A stretch of DNA of 64,000 nucleotides. It comes from Lasiodiplodia sp. COLG20 (lineage: Eukaryota > Ascomycota > Dothideomycetes > Botryosphaeriales > Botryosphaeriaceae). Both the position numbers and the translations under genes were made by a program. The stretch's first letter is position 1. The number at the start of each line of letters is the position of its first letter. The stretch lies in NCBI GenBank assembly GCA_009801085.1, contig VNWV01000007.1, positions 1,488,001-1,552,000 of the forward strand. Direction: 5' to 3'. Under the pieces are notes generated by a model that saw only the letters and a list, made by a program, of their open reading frames with translations, ran no database searches and was not told where the DNA came from. Of this stretch, positions 20,943-32,666 are shown in pieces.

Positions 20943-23690
20943 CACAAGGAATGGTCTGTACGTGTATGATCAGGCGCCAAGACCGAGGAGCGATTTAAGG
21001 AAGCCGTGGCAGCCGTCCGCTCTGCAGAAGGCAGCGCAACGCAAGCACATCACGAATCATCGCGCGATTACGAACATCGTTAACATTTTTGTTTCTTTTC
21101 TGATACCCAGTTGAGTTCACACCGTGGAAGGCCGAGCACGGACAAGAACGGAGCTATCAGGTCAAGCTTGTCGGGGTAACCGGCTTTGAGAAAGACGAAA
21201 GAAGAAGTAGTAGGGTCTTGGTCTTGAAGCGGAGAGGAGCGGTACTTGATGAACATCAATCTTGTGTGGTAAGTCTGGCTCACGGGCTGGAATTCTCGCA
21301 TGAACACTTATCGACATACTTGGACGGTCTTTTTCATCTCGGAGCTTCAATTTGTTGGATATGGAATGTTCCTGATTGATCCCTCTAAACCGGGGACATT
21401 GGGAAACGAAGGAAATATCTTGTCACAGAGTCTCGAACCAACAGCGTAATCGGGATTGATTTATCTTCTGCTTTCACGAAAGCGATCTCTTTGCCATACT
21501 TTTCTCTTATGGTGTCTGTGTAGCCGGAGGCTATTTTGTTCGACGTTGAAGATACCTTTTTCTTGCCTTCTGAGCGTGGTCAAATGTACGGCTGGCTGGT
21601 CATTGCCACATATTATTATACTATCGATTTTTGTTTCTTCTAATCACTGCTCGCAAGAAGCCTAGTGCGAAAGTCAAAAGAATTTCGGAACCAAGCATAC
21701 CTCGCACCCACTATCAGGCGAAAGGGAATTTTACGAGATGCAATTGTAGATTGCTCCAGTGAAAATCGACAGCAGGATGTGCCTAATACAGAGAAAATAA
21801 ACAACTGGGGACAAGTGGGGCCTTGGTATGCGCCGGTTCGTGCCGTGCCGCGGTTATAGCCTTGCTTTCCTCTCTAGTTTGGAAACGGACATTGATGTAC
21901 CCTTGTCCCGCTATCTCTGCATGTGCTTCAGCAACCAGCGAATCGGAGGGACAGCTGTTAGATTCGGCGTTTAGATCAGAGATCGATCGACGGGCGCACC
22001 CTTCCCCGCCCTACCAAACTTTCGCACGGGATCGAGCGCTAGGGGGGGAAGACCGAAAAAAAAAGAGGGGTGAGGGGCTAGAACAACGACGTTTATTTTC
22101 ATGTGTGCAGGTATTGTTCGGTACGATGTCCCAAGTTCACGCACCCTTTCGTTAGTGCGGTCGTTTCTACCTTTCCTCGCCTGCATGTGAGTCGATGGTA
22201 GCTGTCATTGTGACTCGTTTCCTCCAACGCCTTTTCGTACGAGAGCCAGAAATGGTGTGATGCCAAGCGCCGGGACCCTGGAGGGGTGCGTCGTCGTCGG
22301 GTGAGCTCGTAGCGCTCTCTCGCGAGGAGTCCTTCCTCCGCGATCTACAACGGGCAATTCGCCGAAGAGGCGTTCGGAGCGAGGGGCGAGAACATGGGGT
22401 GATGTTGATGTTCGTGCATGCGTGCGCTTTCCGTTTGCGCGGCTTGAGCTGGCGCTGCAGTGTGATTAACGCCGTGCTACGACTCCCGTGGTTGCTGTAC
22501 AAGCATTATTGGCTAGCAGCCAATCGCCGTGTTACAAGGTGCGGCATACAACTGATTGCGGCTGGGGTGTTCATGTGAATATCGCAAAACGCGGGTGTCT
22601 ATGTCAAGTCTTCAATCGATGCTGCTGGTATTGCTAGAGAATGTAAGAGACAACCTCGCTCATGCGGTATTTCCATATGTTTACCAATTATCATCTATTT
22701 ACTATTATATGCAATGTCGAAAGCAAATATGCAATAATAGACACGAAAACGTCCCACTCCCTCGGGGTATGAAAAGGGAAATCAACTAGGCTGAGAGATG
22801 AGGGGACAATCATCCAAATATGAAGGTCAGAAAAAAAAAAAAAAGGAGGAAAAGCCCCAGTTTCCACTTTTCGGAGTCTTCCAACGTGCCAGGGCTTGTA
22901 GAAAACAAAATGCCCCAACAAGGCAACTTCCAAGGGTGGAATGGCGAAAGGAATCCGATATATGCGCCCGATGCACCCACGCAATGCAACGTCGTCGGAG
23001 ACGAAACCAGACGAAACGCCAGAGGTTCTTCTTTTGCTGACAGATCTAATGCCGCCATCACCGCCTGCTGCGGCTGTTGCGCTAGCGCGGTTAATCCATA
23101 CATCAGCCAGGACCTATGGTATGAAATGCGTTACCGATGATGCGATGCGCCATTGGCACGAAGCGTAATTTCAGCATGCATGTAAAGGCGGCACTACGGA
23201 AACGTCCATGCAAGCTGCCGGGATAGCGTTCGAGAGAGTGGCGAAAATGGGAAGCCGATAGAAGCTTTACAACAATGGCCGGATCCATCACTTCACATGC
23301 CCAGAATACGAGAACACGAAACACCTCTTGCTGCTGCATAATCTCCTTGCTGTTCAGTGCACCAAAGGAGCTTCACACACATCCGGTCAGTCCGTGGACG
23401 GGTGGACCTTTCGCGTGCGACGCGAATCCGTTTCGTGGAGGTAGCACAGGGGAGGGGGAGGGCTGATCCTGCAGAACGGTGTTGCAGTGAACCCGGTCTG
23501 TGGATGCATGCCCCGCGCCAGTCCAAACAGCCAAGCGGACGCGATGACGTCTGCCTGCACAGTTTGTGTCTCCTAGCCTGCTGCTTGGCGGATCTGCTCT
23601 TGTCTCAGGCTGGTACCAAGACCCCGGGTCGGTGCAAATCTCGACTACAACCAAAAATGTGCTTCTGGAGATAGGGGGCGAGAGGCTCAA
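20943..23690. other. Convergent intergenic region, 2.7 kb, no gene seen
   Basis: This lies between the 3' ends of the ron1-like and kinase genes. Open frames are short, overlap on both strands and lack codon structure. It includes an A-run near 22829-22842. I see no transposon termini, tRNA or conserved protein. Confidence 0.45.
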
Positions 23691-25389
23691 TTACGAGTGG
23701 TGGTCCTCCAGGCAACACACTGCAACAGCAGCACCGTAGATTGAAGACTCCACGGCCATTTCTAGATCCACCGCGCCGGAGGATGCACCGGAAAGACTCG
23801 TGAGGTCGTTGATGAAATCTTGAGCGGTCTTCCTGAACGAGGGGTACTTCTCGATGACAGAACCGTTGCAGCTAATGGTAATGTGGCCGGCTTCGGCGGC
23901 GGAGAGACCCTCGGATTTGTTACGCAGAGACCACAAGGCGTGGATACCAGTTGCAAGGTAGGCTGCAGCGCGACGAGAGACGAGTTGGCAGACCTGGCGG
24001 ACGTAGTATATGTCGGTGTAGGTGGGGGGCGTAGTCAGGGGGTGGTGTGCCTGGAGAACAGTGCAGGCCTTGGACAGAGTCGGAGTGTTGTCGCTTGGAG
24101 CAAGTCAGCACTGAATTGAGGAAAAAGGTGGGGCCCGAGTCAACTCACTCTTCAATTACCGCCATGATGCCAGTGTCGAAGCTGTAGCGCTCCATGAAAC
24201 GCTCAGGGACCTCGCCGCCAAACAGGCCTGCAGTTTGGATTGCCTCAAGCAGGACAAGGCGGACAATCTCTCCAAGATAGCGACCGCTGATCAGGTGCTC
24301 GTAGGGCTGGAAGTCAGGTCTGTCGTGGTTCTTGTTGAGAGCCTCATCCCAGCGGCTGAGGGGGAGGATGTTCTTGCCGAACATGCTGAGCTCGGTGTTG
24401 ACAAGCACGCGCTCGGCCTGGTCGTGCCATTCCTGCGGCCTGGTGCCAAACTTCTGGCGCGACAGGGCAGTGACGGGCAGATGGACAGATGCGTTGAAGC
24501 CGGTGCCCAGGATTAGGGCCAGGCGAGTGGTGTCGTCGCGGTAGGCACGCGACAGGAGAGTTGCTGACGAGTCGTTCACGATGGCATCCAGGCGGACGTC
24601 GAGACCCTGTCCAAGTGTCAGCTTCAGCGAGAGGCGGCGGCAGGGGCATCGTCCATACCCTTCGCTGGCAGGCCTGCATGATCAGTTCGCCAAGGTCCTT
24701 CCTGTGCACGCCGTTGGTGGCACGGAAGCCCTTGCCCATGTCCAGCAGAATGCCGGTGCGGATCGAGGTTTGTCTGCGGGAGAGCAGTCAGCGGGCTGCG
24801 GGCGATACACACGGGGCCCAACTCACTCAACGGGAAAAGACCACGACAGGCCCATTGGCAGCGTGTCCGGGCCAAGCTTCGCGCTCACGTCGGGATCTGC
24901 GAGCATGTGTGCGATACGCTCGGCCATCCAGTCGAAGAAGGCACCGCCCTCGAGGGCGCGCACCGAGTCGTTGATGGTGAAGAGACACATCTTGGCGATT
25001 TGCATGCAGTTGGCGCCGCTCTCCTTGCCGGACAGCTCGACCAGGGCGGCGCGGAAGGTGGAGCCACCGACGTCCAGGGCCAGGTAGGTGCCGCGCTCGA
25101 AGCCGGTGGGCAGCGTGTGGTTGTAGGAGGGCAGCATGCACATGTCGCTGTGGTGCAGCTTCTTCTGGAAGTCGGCCTGCAGGCGGGCAGACATGGCCAG
25201 CAGTCTGTCCGGGTGCAGCGGGGCCTCAAACTGGCGCTGGACATCGCGCAGGAAGTCGTCCATGGTCAGGTCGCAGGCGCGGACGACATTGTGCAGGCCA
25301 TGCTTGGAGGGCGGCGGGCTGCAGACGGTGTGGACCAACGAGGGAAGCATGTCAACAGCGGCCAGGAGAGACGACCAGAGGTCAAACAT
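23691..25389 (-). CDS. hxk3: Hexokinase-family GlcNAc kinase
   Basis: Four exons: 25389-24827, 24773-24659, 24606-24149 and 24093-23691 (512 aa). The introns, 52-55 nt each, begin GTGAGT, GTATGG and GTGAGT and end CAG, CAG and AAG. Hexokinase landmarks are [20 protein letters not shown] (phosphate-1 loop, 106-113), [16 protein letters not shown] (177-191) and [16 protein letters not shown], with the likely catalytic base Asp238. The adenosine-loop region [14 protein letters not shown] is near the C-terminus. The departures from glucose hexokinases (DVGGST rather than DLGGTN) and the location in the cluster favour the GlcNAc kinase clade, equivalent to Trichoderma hxk3, which would form GlcNAc-6-P in the cytosol. 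A role like the atypical regulatory hexokinases (XprF of Aspergillus) is an alternative or additional possibility. Confidence 0.87.
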
Positions 25390-28300
25390 AGAGACGGTGG
25401 CGGTGCAGGCAGAGGAGGGCAGACGAAGGAAACCAGGGCGCCGCGGCGTTAGTCTAAGTAGGCGGCGCAACTCGTGTTGGCAGCAAGGACTCGAATGGCC
25501 CGATGTCGCATATGCATATAGTAGGGGAGGAAGGTGGCATCGTCTAGAGGCTCTGGGAGCCAAGCAAGGGTGGCTGCCGGGCGCGGTGGAGCTGCGGCGC
25601 GCGAGCGCAGAGCACGGCGGGCGCGCTCTGCTTGTCGCAAGACAGCCTTTTGCTGAGGATGGATGATACCAGACGTTGCAACATGGCTATGCCGCAACGG
25701 AGAGCCGAGCGCCCCAGCAGCCCCGCCGCCCAATCGCCGCCCGCAGCGCCTGCCCTGTTCCCGCCGCGTCATTCCCGCGCAGGAGGCGACTCTCGCGGCC
25801 TGGTCCCCAGCCGCGATCCACGTGCGCCTCCCGGCGCTACTGCTGCGCGACCCGCCATCTGCGCTGACGCCAGCGGCTCGAAGCCCGCCCCGGCCGCCAA
25901 GCCGTTTCAGCGTCCCAACCCTCCGCCCAGCCGCCTCACCACCGCGCCCAGCGTCCCCGACGAACACATCCGCCCTGCGTGCGACCGCGCCGCTCCTGCA
26001 ATATCCCGGCTGCCGCCGCCCAAACGAGCTACCGCAAACCCTAGCGGAGCAGCTTCCGCCACGCCGCCGGCTATTGTCCTGGTCACGCGAAGCGCCATTC
26101 GGCCCTGCAGACCAAAGCTTGGTATCGCGGCCCGCCTTATCACGATTGCGGAGAAGCTGCCCGCCGGCGTTACACCTCAGAAAAGTGCAACCCCACCCAG
26201 CAATTCGCGAAATCGCAATTTTGCTGCTCCGCCCAACGCGTACGCGATCCACTCCCACCAACGGAGAGCAGCCGAGCGCCGCCTTGTGTTACATGGCTTG
26301 GATCTCGGCTGCTGACGAGAGAATTCAAACTCGGCCTGGCGTGACCGCAAAGCAAATCCCGCCGTGGAACCATCTCACCGATCCTGGACTTCCCTTCGCC
26401 CTCGCAGCCTGCTGAGCGTTGAAGAAAGCCACGGCTTGCTCCGTTGTTTCGTCTTGCCACTACATCCTGCTTCCAGAAGCACGGGAATTGGAACCCTTGG
26501 TTGGCCTTGCCGCACCAGCGTTGTTTCGCCCGCTCGCTGATTGGGCCGCGCCCGCCCTATCCCTCACAGAAGCCGAGGCATCCTAAAACGACGTGGATGA
26601 CTTTCTTTCGCCCGCCGTCCGCTGCTACACCACGCTCTCCCTGGGCCATGGCTTCGTGCTTGCATGAATGCCGGGAAACGCCGTGCTTACTAGCCCTCCT
26701 CATCCTCCCCAATTGTCCTCTCGCCCGCCCTGCTCCCTCACATATTGCGAGGCTACCGGTGCAATAAAGGGCGCCGAGTTGCCCAAGAATGCGTCAAGCC
26801 GTTGTCCAAGTTCATGCGCTTTCTCACCGCCTCCTCGTTTGTTCGACGTCAAACGGTCACCAACACCGCACACAAACTGGGAAGTTCCGCGTCGAAATCC
26901 CGCCATATGCGAGCTAGTAATGGCCTCGCAGCACCCTTCGCCCCTTTATTGTGGAAGCTGAATGCAGCTGCTCCAAATGAGACGGCTCGTATCTTGGTCT
27001 TTGTTCAATCATCTGCAAAGCTGCCCGTTACTGCATCCTTGAGCATGCAGAATAGCCGGCTTCGCGCCACGGCCTGCAGGAAAACTAAGTGCTCATCCGT
27101 CTTAACGGTAAGATGAGAACCGTCATATTGGTAAGCGAACGCTATTCCTTACCACATGTCCCTTCTGCGCGCCCACGTATCGCCAAGCCGAACTGAATTT
27201 CCCTTCACTTTCCCATTGCTTTTTGCCCGGCCGGGATGCTACGTACCTTCTCTAGGGTAGCAGTAGCAGTCGCGGTAGCAGCTTCCAGGGCCGCAGATAC
27301 TTCGTTGCCCTTCCCTCCCCCTCCCATTGGCTTCCGTTGTCGGTGCAGATGGTAAGGTGCCCCTCGTATGCCGATCGACGACGGGACATGACCCCACCAC
27401 ATCAATATCCTGGCTCTCGGAAGAATCTTTCAGGAACACTCTTTGCTTCGCTTCTTCAAAGTGCACACCAATGTTCCATCTCATCTCATCTCATCTCAAG
27501 GGCGCAACCCTGCCTATCTTTAGAGTGGCGGCGAGTGCCGCGATGTGTATCTCGTCACCTTTCACACGAGCGAAAAGGGTCACGCATCTTACGTATCTTG
27601 CTCTCCTTGTCAGCCGTGGTAGCATTCTTACGTATCCGAGGCGCGGCTGTGGCGCAGAAATCGTCAAATGACCACTTTTCTACTAAGCGATGTCGCAACG
27701 TCTCTTTCTCAGCCTCTCCCTTCCTCCCCCCGTACAACTGCATTGCTTCGATTCGGCTGCTCTGGCCCGGTAGCGCCAATCTTCTTTGCGGGGCCCCGGC
27801 TGTCTCGTGTCCGGGTCGCAGCTTGTGGTCTCCTATTAGTGAAGATGGATAGGATGCTGAGTAAGATCAATTCGGCTGGTTACCGTATGAGGCAAGTTCT
27901 CGTATCCGACAGAAACTTTCCGGGCGGCGACACCGGCACTTGGAAGGGGCAATTTGCATTAGTTAGGCAAGCCAAACCATAGTTGTGGGTAGTAGAGGGG
28001 TGTACCATGCATGCCAACAATTAGCTCCTGATGTGAGCTAGCATGAACGTCTTATACTTTCTCCAGACGTGCAGATGACATCGCCAACGGAGGTAGTGGC
28101 AGGAGCGGTGAAGATTAGGAGTTAGTTCCGGTCGTGTTGCTCACGGCATAGCTTGAAGTAAGGGACGCGCATCGTGCAGTTCCAGAAGCTCACGCGAACA
28201 CTCGAGAAGGTTTGCGCATGAAGAGGGGTAAGTATCGGATGTCACCTCCTCCTGCTGTCCACAATCATGATATCAAAAACGGGTAAGATTGTCCGAGACG

Positions 28301-28720
28301 GAGTGTCCCCTTCTTATTCGACTGCTTTTCCTGACCTTCCCACATGCCACCAAACCATCCGTGGTATCGTAAAAATCCGCATCTCGCATCAATCATCAGC
28401 AAAAACTAAAACCGCCAAACACCGCGTCACTTCCCCTCGATGAGATGCCATATCAGCATCCTTTCGGAAGGCATTAAACGGTCGGTGCACCTCTTTCGTC
28501 GGTCGTGGGGCTGGCACCCCGCCCAACTGACCAGCTCATCTTTCCGTGTCCATCATGATTGCAACCAGATTTCCTTCAAAGTCTGCAGATCTACCCACCC
28601 ACTCCGTCTCCACTAAAACATTAAAAAAAGATACTCAAAGGGAGCCAAAGGCTAACAGCGAGAAAAAGAAAAGAAGAAGTAAAGCACCTTTACGCTCTAC
28701 CCTCTACCGCAAACCCGCAT
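25390..28720. other. Gene-free 3.3-kb interval inside the GlcNAc cluster
   Basis: The interval lies between the kinase start and the transporter stop, both minus strand. Up to about 26400 it is GC-rich, with overlapping Pro/Ala/Arg-rich open frames on both strands that look non-coding. Further right it is pyrimidine-rich and contains a CATCT microsatellite. It must include the kinase promoter. No protein, RNA gene or mobile element was recognised. Confidence 0.45.
27477..27498. repeat. CATCT microsatellite
   Basis: Four perfect tandem copies of CATCT plus a partial fifth. Confidence 0.9.
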
Positions 28721-30375
28721 TCATTTCTTCGTCTCCTCCTCGAATGCGGTGGTGCCAACGGGGGCAACGTCGGTCAGGCTGTTGTCGGTGAACTTAAGAT
28801 CCTCCTCGATGGAGACGTGGTCCTTGATCTTGATGAGGATGACGGGCAGAGCAATGATCAGCGAGCCGGCCAGCAGGGCCCAGCAAGAGGCGAACAGGTT
28901 CATGAACGGCAGCTTCTCCAGGTCGAGCGCCCAGATGACGACGGCACCGGCCGACTGAATGCCCTTGTAGAAGCCGGCAAAGTTGGCGAGTTTGCGCCCG
29001 TTGTTGGTCATGGCGCCCATGAGCCTGTGAGTTCGAGAAATGTCAGTGATAAGTGTGCAACGAGAGAGGAGGGGAAGTGCGGGCGTACCAGTAGACGGCG
29101 GTTTGCCAAGCTGCATCGTAGAAGCCGTAGAACATGTACAAGAACATGGGGCCGATGTATCCGCCGTGGGCCCAGTCCTTGACGTGGAAATCGTCGGATG
29201 CGGCTTCATCGCGGGTGTAGGTCTTCTGGAAAGCGTAACCGCCGCCCCAGATGGCCATGGTAAGGACGAAGAGGGCAACCCAGACGGCCTTGGCGCGGGT
29301 GGTGCGGCGGAAGCGTTCGAGGTCGAGAGCGTAGCCGAAGATGAAGGCGCCGACAATCTGCATGATGTAGTACAGAGTGTTGTTGAGGGCACGGGTGCGC
29401 AGGTTGAAATAGGCGGCATTGATATCGTTGAACTGATAAGTGTAGAACCAGTTCGAGGCCCAGAACATGGGGAAGAGGGTGATGATGTAGGGGTCGGAGA
29501 CGAATGTCTCGCCGAGACCAATGAGCTCCGTCTTCCAGCTGGGATTCTTCATCAGGATGATGTGCGAGCCATCCTCACGGATGACGCTCTTGGCGGAGAC
29601 GAGGGTGAAGGCGAGGCCTGCGCCGATCAGGGTCAGGACCAGGAATCCAATGTAGGTGCCGTCGCTAACAGTAGCGGCTTCGGTGTTGTGGATGTTCTGG
29701 CCAAGGGGAATCTGTGAGGTGAGCCGGAAGTGGTTAGCAAGGGATGGCTAGAAGAATTCTCGAAGACGATCCGGGGGAGCGGGTAAGGCGTACCAAGCTT
29801 CCAATGACAGCTCCCAGGTTGAAGATCATCCAGAACCACGAGATGTAGCGGCCCTTGGAGGCCTCGGGCGGATAGGACATCATAATGGCACCTTGGGCGC
29901 ACCAGAGCAGGCCGGCGCACACACCAAGGAAGGCGCCGGCGAAGATGGTAAAGCCATAGTTCTGCGTGTGCGAGAAGCTGAGGAAGGAGGCGACGTAGAT
30001 GCTGTAGCCCAGGCCACCGAAGCCCAGGGCGAATTTGACACCGAGCGTGTTGGCGATGGTGCCGGCAAAGAAGCCGACGACGGCGAAGGTCGAGTACAGG
30101 GCAATGTTGGCCTTGTTGGCGGCCTCAGTGTCAACCTGGCCGCCGCCGCCCATGCCGGACAAGGCATTGAACATGCCCGGGCACATGAAGCACACGAACG
30201 ACACGATGCCGAGCTGGGCGGCGGGCGACGCGTAGTAGACCCGGTGGCCCAGGATGTTGAACTCGCGATACTTCCATGATTTCTTGCGCGCGTCGGCGAC
30301 GCCAGCGTCCTCGGGCGGCGGGCTGCTAGGGGCGGCGCGCTCCTCGGCGTGGGACTGCTTCTCGTTGTCGGCCAT
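28721..30375 (-). CDS. ngt1: MFS (UNC93-like) transporter, probable GlcNAc transporter Ngt1
   Basis: Three exons: 30375-29794, 29711-29089 and 29024-28721 (502 aa). The introns are GTACGC..CACAG at both junctions. After a charged 45-residue N-terminus come about ten to twelve hydrophobic segments. Recognisable stretches are AAQLGIVSFVCFMCPGMFNA (TM1), LGFGGLGYSIYVASFLSF, FAGAFLGVCAGLLWCAQGA and, after the splices, MFLYMFYGFYDAAWQTAVYW and WALLAGSLIIALPVILI. The sequence looks like the UNC93-like branch of the MFS, to which a plasma-membrane sugar symporter could belong. The assignment to Ngt1 (GlcNAc uptake) rests mainly on the cluster: it is divergent from GlcN-6-P deaminase. The substrate is therefore an inference. 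Confidence 0.82.
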
Positions 30376-31314
30376 GGTGTGGATGTTGTGCGCCGGGGCC
30401 GTGTGGAGGCGAGCGGAGATAGGGGAAGTCGGGGGCGGAGACGCAACAGCAGCGCACTGGCTAGCCGGGTGGTGCCACGAGGTTTTGACGAGCGCGAGGG
30501 GAGCACGTCGCTTGCCTGGGGCACACGAGCAGCCGCGCTTTCTATATATTGCAGCTCCCGTGGCGTGGTCGTGGCCCGGCGGAGCGCTAGCGGTCCCTCT
30601 CCGCACAGCGCATTGGCGCGCCGCAAGGAGCAGGCGGGAGATAGCAGCCGCGGCACGAGCAGCCAGGTAACGATAAGCCGCGCAAACGAAGGCGCTGGGG
30701 AGGCTCGCGGCGCCACGAGCAGCTGTCGCGGGGTGCCGTGGCTGGGCGCGCTTGCTATCGGCTGCTGGCCGCCAAAGCCGCAGTTGCAACGGTCGGGCAA
30801 GCCACCAGGCAATGTAACGTCCAGCGCCGTCCCCGCCAAAAGCTGCCGGCGCGATAACAGTGTCGCAGAGGGCCAGCTGCGACCCTGGCTGACTCGCCCT
30901 GCTATCGCCGCCGGGCACCCACGCCTGGCCGGGCCTGCTCTGCCCTACGACCCCCCGGTCTGCGTTGCGTGGTATGACGGCGTGCCGGTGGAACCAGACG
31001 ATTCGCACCGCCCAGAAGACCGCACGGGAGAGCAGTGTGGTAGCACTATGACGCTGCACCGAATCCCCGACAACACCGGCCCTCGCGCCCAATGAGGCGC
31101 CGCGATTCCGGCACACTTTCGCCGAAGGCGGCCATGCTGCCGCTGAGATCCAGTGGCAACGCCGTCAGAGACAGATGCTACCAGACAACGTAAAAAGCCT
31201 CTGGCTGCCCCAGGGTGAGCGACGCCTGCACAGTCTGCCGCTCCCGCCCAGAAAGCCCCCAGACACACGACTGCCATTTTCGGCCAGCCTATACGCCTCT
31301 AATCCTTCGCCGCC
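30376..31314. promoter_or_regulatory. Candidate bidirectional promoter, ngt1 / dam1
   Basis: 939 bp separate the start codons of the transporter and the deaminase, which point away from each other. It is GC-rich, with one strong TATA-like element on the transporter side (30543-30548). Overlapping Arg/Ala-rich open frames here are rejected as genes. Confidence 0.5.
30543..30548 (-). promoter_or_regulatory. TATA-box-like element upstream of ngt1
   Basis: The minus strand reads AATATATAGAAAG in an otherwise GC-rich stretch, about 170 bp before the transporter's start codon. The position and sequence suit an inducible TATA promoter. Confidence 0.45.
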
Positions 31315-32666
31315 ATGTAAGGCCCTCGTCACCCGAGCGGTGAGGCTTAGCGCTGACCCAACCGCGTCTAGGAGGTTGATCGTTCGTGACGACGCCCACG
31401 CTGCGTCCAAGTATATAGCAGACTACATTGTCGGTACGTCCGTGTCTCTCCACCGTTCGTATCTAATATTAGAATTGACCGTGTGCCCCAGAGCGCATCC
31501 GCGCCTTCGAGCCCACGCCCGAGAAGCCCTTCGTGCTGGGCCTCCCCACCGGCAGCAGCCCCGAAATCATCTACAAACTGCTGGTGCAGAAATTTAAGAA
31601 TGGCGACGTCTCGTTCCGGAACGTTGTCACGTTCAACATGGTACGACCTATAAATATTTCGTATTCCCTATTACGTGCAGATGCTAGCGGCCCGCCCGCC
31701 TGGGCCAATGAGGGGGCTTGGTCGCACGTCAAGTTTGCTTTGCACGACATGCCCTGGGAACAAAGGGATTGCTAACGCCCTGGCCAGGACGAGTACGTTG
31801 GCATCCCGCGCGAGCACCCCGAGTCGTACCACAGCTTCATGTACAAGCACTTCTTCTCGCATGTCGACCTGGACCCGGCCAACATCAACATTCTGAACGG
31901 CAACGCCCCCGACCTGGAGGCCGAATGCCTGGCCTACGAGGAGAAGATCAAGGCCGCCGGCGGCATTGAGCTGTTCCTGGGCGGCATCGGCGCCGACGGC
32001 CACATCGCCTTCAACGAGCCCGGCTCCAGCCTGCAATCGCGCACCCGCGTCAAGACGCTTGCCTACGACACCATCCTCGCCAACTCGCGCTTCTTCGGCA
32101 ACGACGTCTCGCAGGTGCCCGCCATGGCCCTGACCGTCGGCGTCGGCACCGTGCTCGATGCCCGCGAGGTCGTCATCATCATCACGGGCGCCCACAAGGC
32201 CCTGGCGCTGCAGAAGTGCGTCGAGGAGGGCGTCAACCACATGTGGACCCTGTCCGCCCTGCAGCAGCACCAGCACCCCATGCTCGTCGTCGACGAGGAC
32301 GCCACGCTGGAGCTCAAGGTCAAGACGGTGCGCTACTTCAAGTCCATCGAGAAGGTCGCCCGCCGCCTCGGCTTCGAGCAGATGCTGCCCTCCGAAGCCC
32401 GCATCTCCGCCAAGCGCAGCACCATCCGCGAGGGCCTCAACAGCCCGCTCTCGCCCAATGCCGTCAAGCCCCCGACCTTCCAGGTCCCGCTGCTGGTCCC
32501 CAACCCCAACCCCCAGAGCATCAGCCGCACCCCCACCCCCGAGCCCGTGCTTGAGAGCATGGCCAGCCGCATCTCCCCCGTCGAGCCTTCCGTCGATAGC
32601 CTGAATATTCCTGACGACGTGCCTCTGCAGCGCATGGGCGCCCGCGTCGCCCCGCTGGCCGGTTAA
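31315..32666 (+). CDS. dam1: Glucosamine-6-phosphate deaminase
   Basis: Four exons: 31315-31316, 31372-31433, 31492-31640 and 31788-32666 (363 aa). The start codon itself is split: AT, then a 55-nt intron (GTAAGG..TCTAG, branch GCTGAC), then G. This yields [20 protein letters not shown], the expected NagB-family start. Other motifs are [13 protein letters not shown] (substrate loop), [16 protein letters not shown] with the catalytic Asp72 created at a splice, and [18 protein letters not shown]. The enzyme turns GlcN-6-P into fructose-6-P and ammonia, the last step of GlcNAc catabolism. About 85 residues beyond the catalytic domain (from ~277) are Ser/Pro-rich with repeated PTPEP-like sites, absent from bacterial enzymes of ~266 aa. 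An unspliced reading starting at 31175 is possible but unlike the family. Confidence 0.93.

Noticed and set aside
25449..26415. Overlapping frames of 227-270 codons on both strands
   Set aside because: All are Pro/Ala/Arg-rich shadows of GC-rich DNA with no motif and no splice pattern.
31175..31371. Unspliced upstream start for the deaminase
   Set aside because: It would add about 65 residues unlike the family; the split ATG gives the expected N-terminus.
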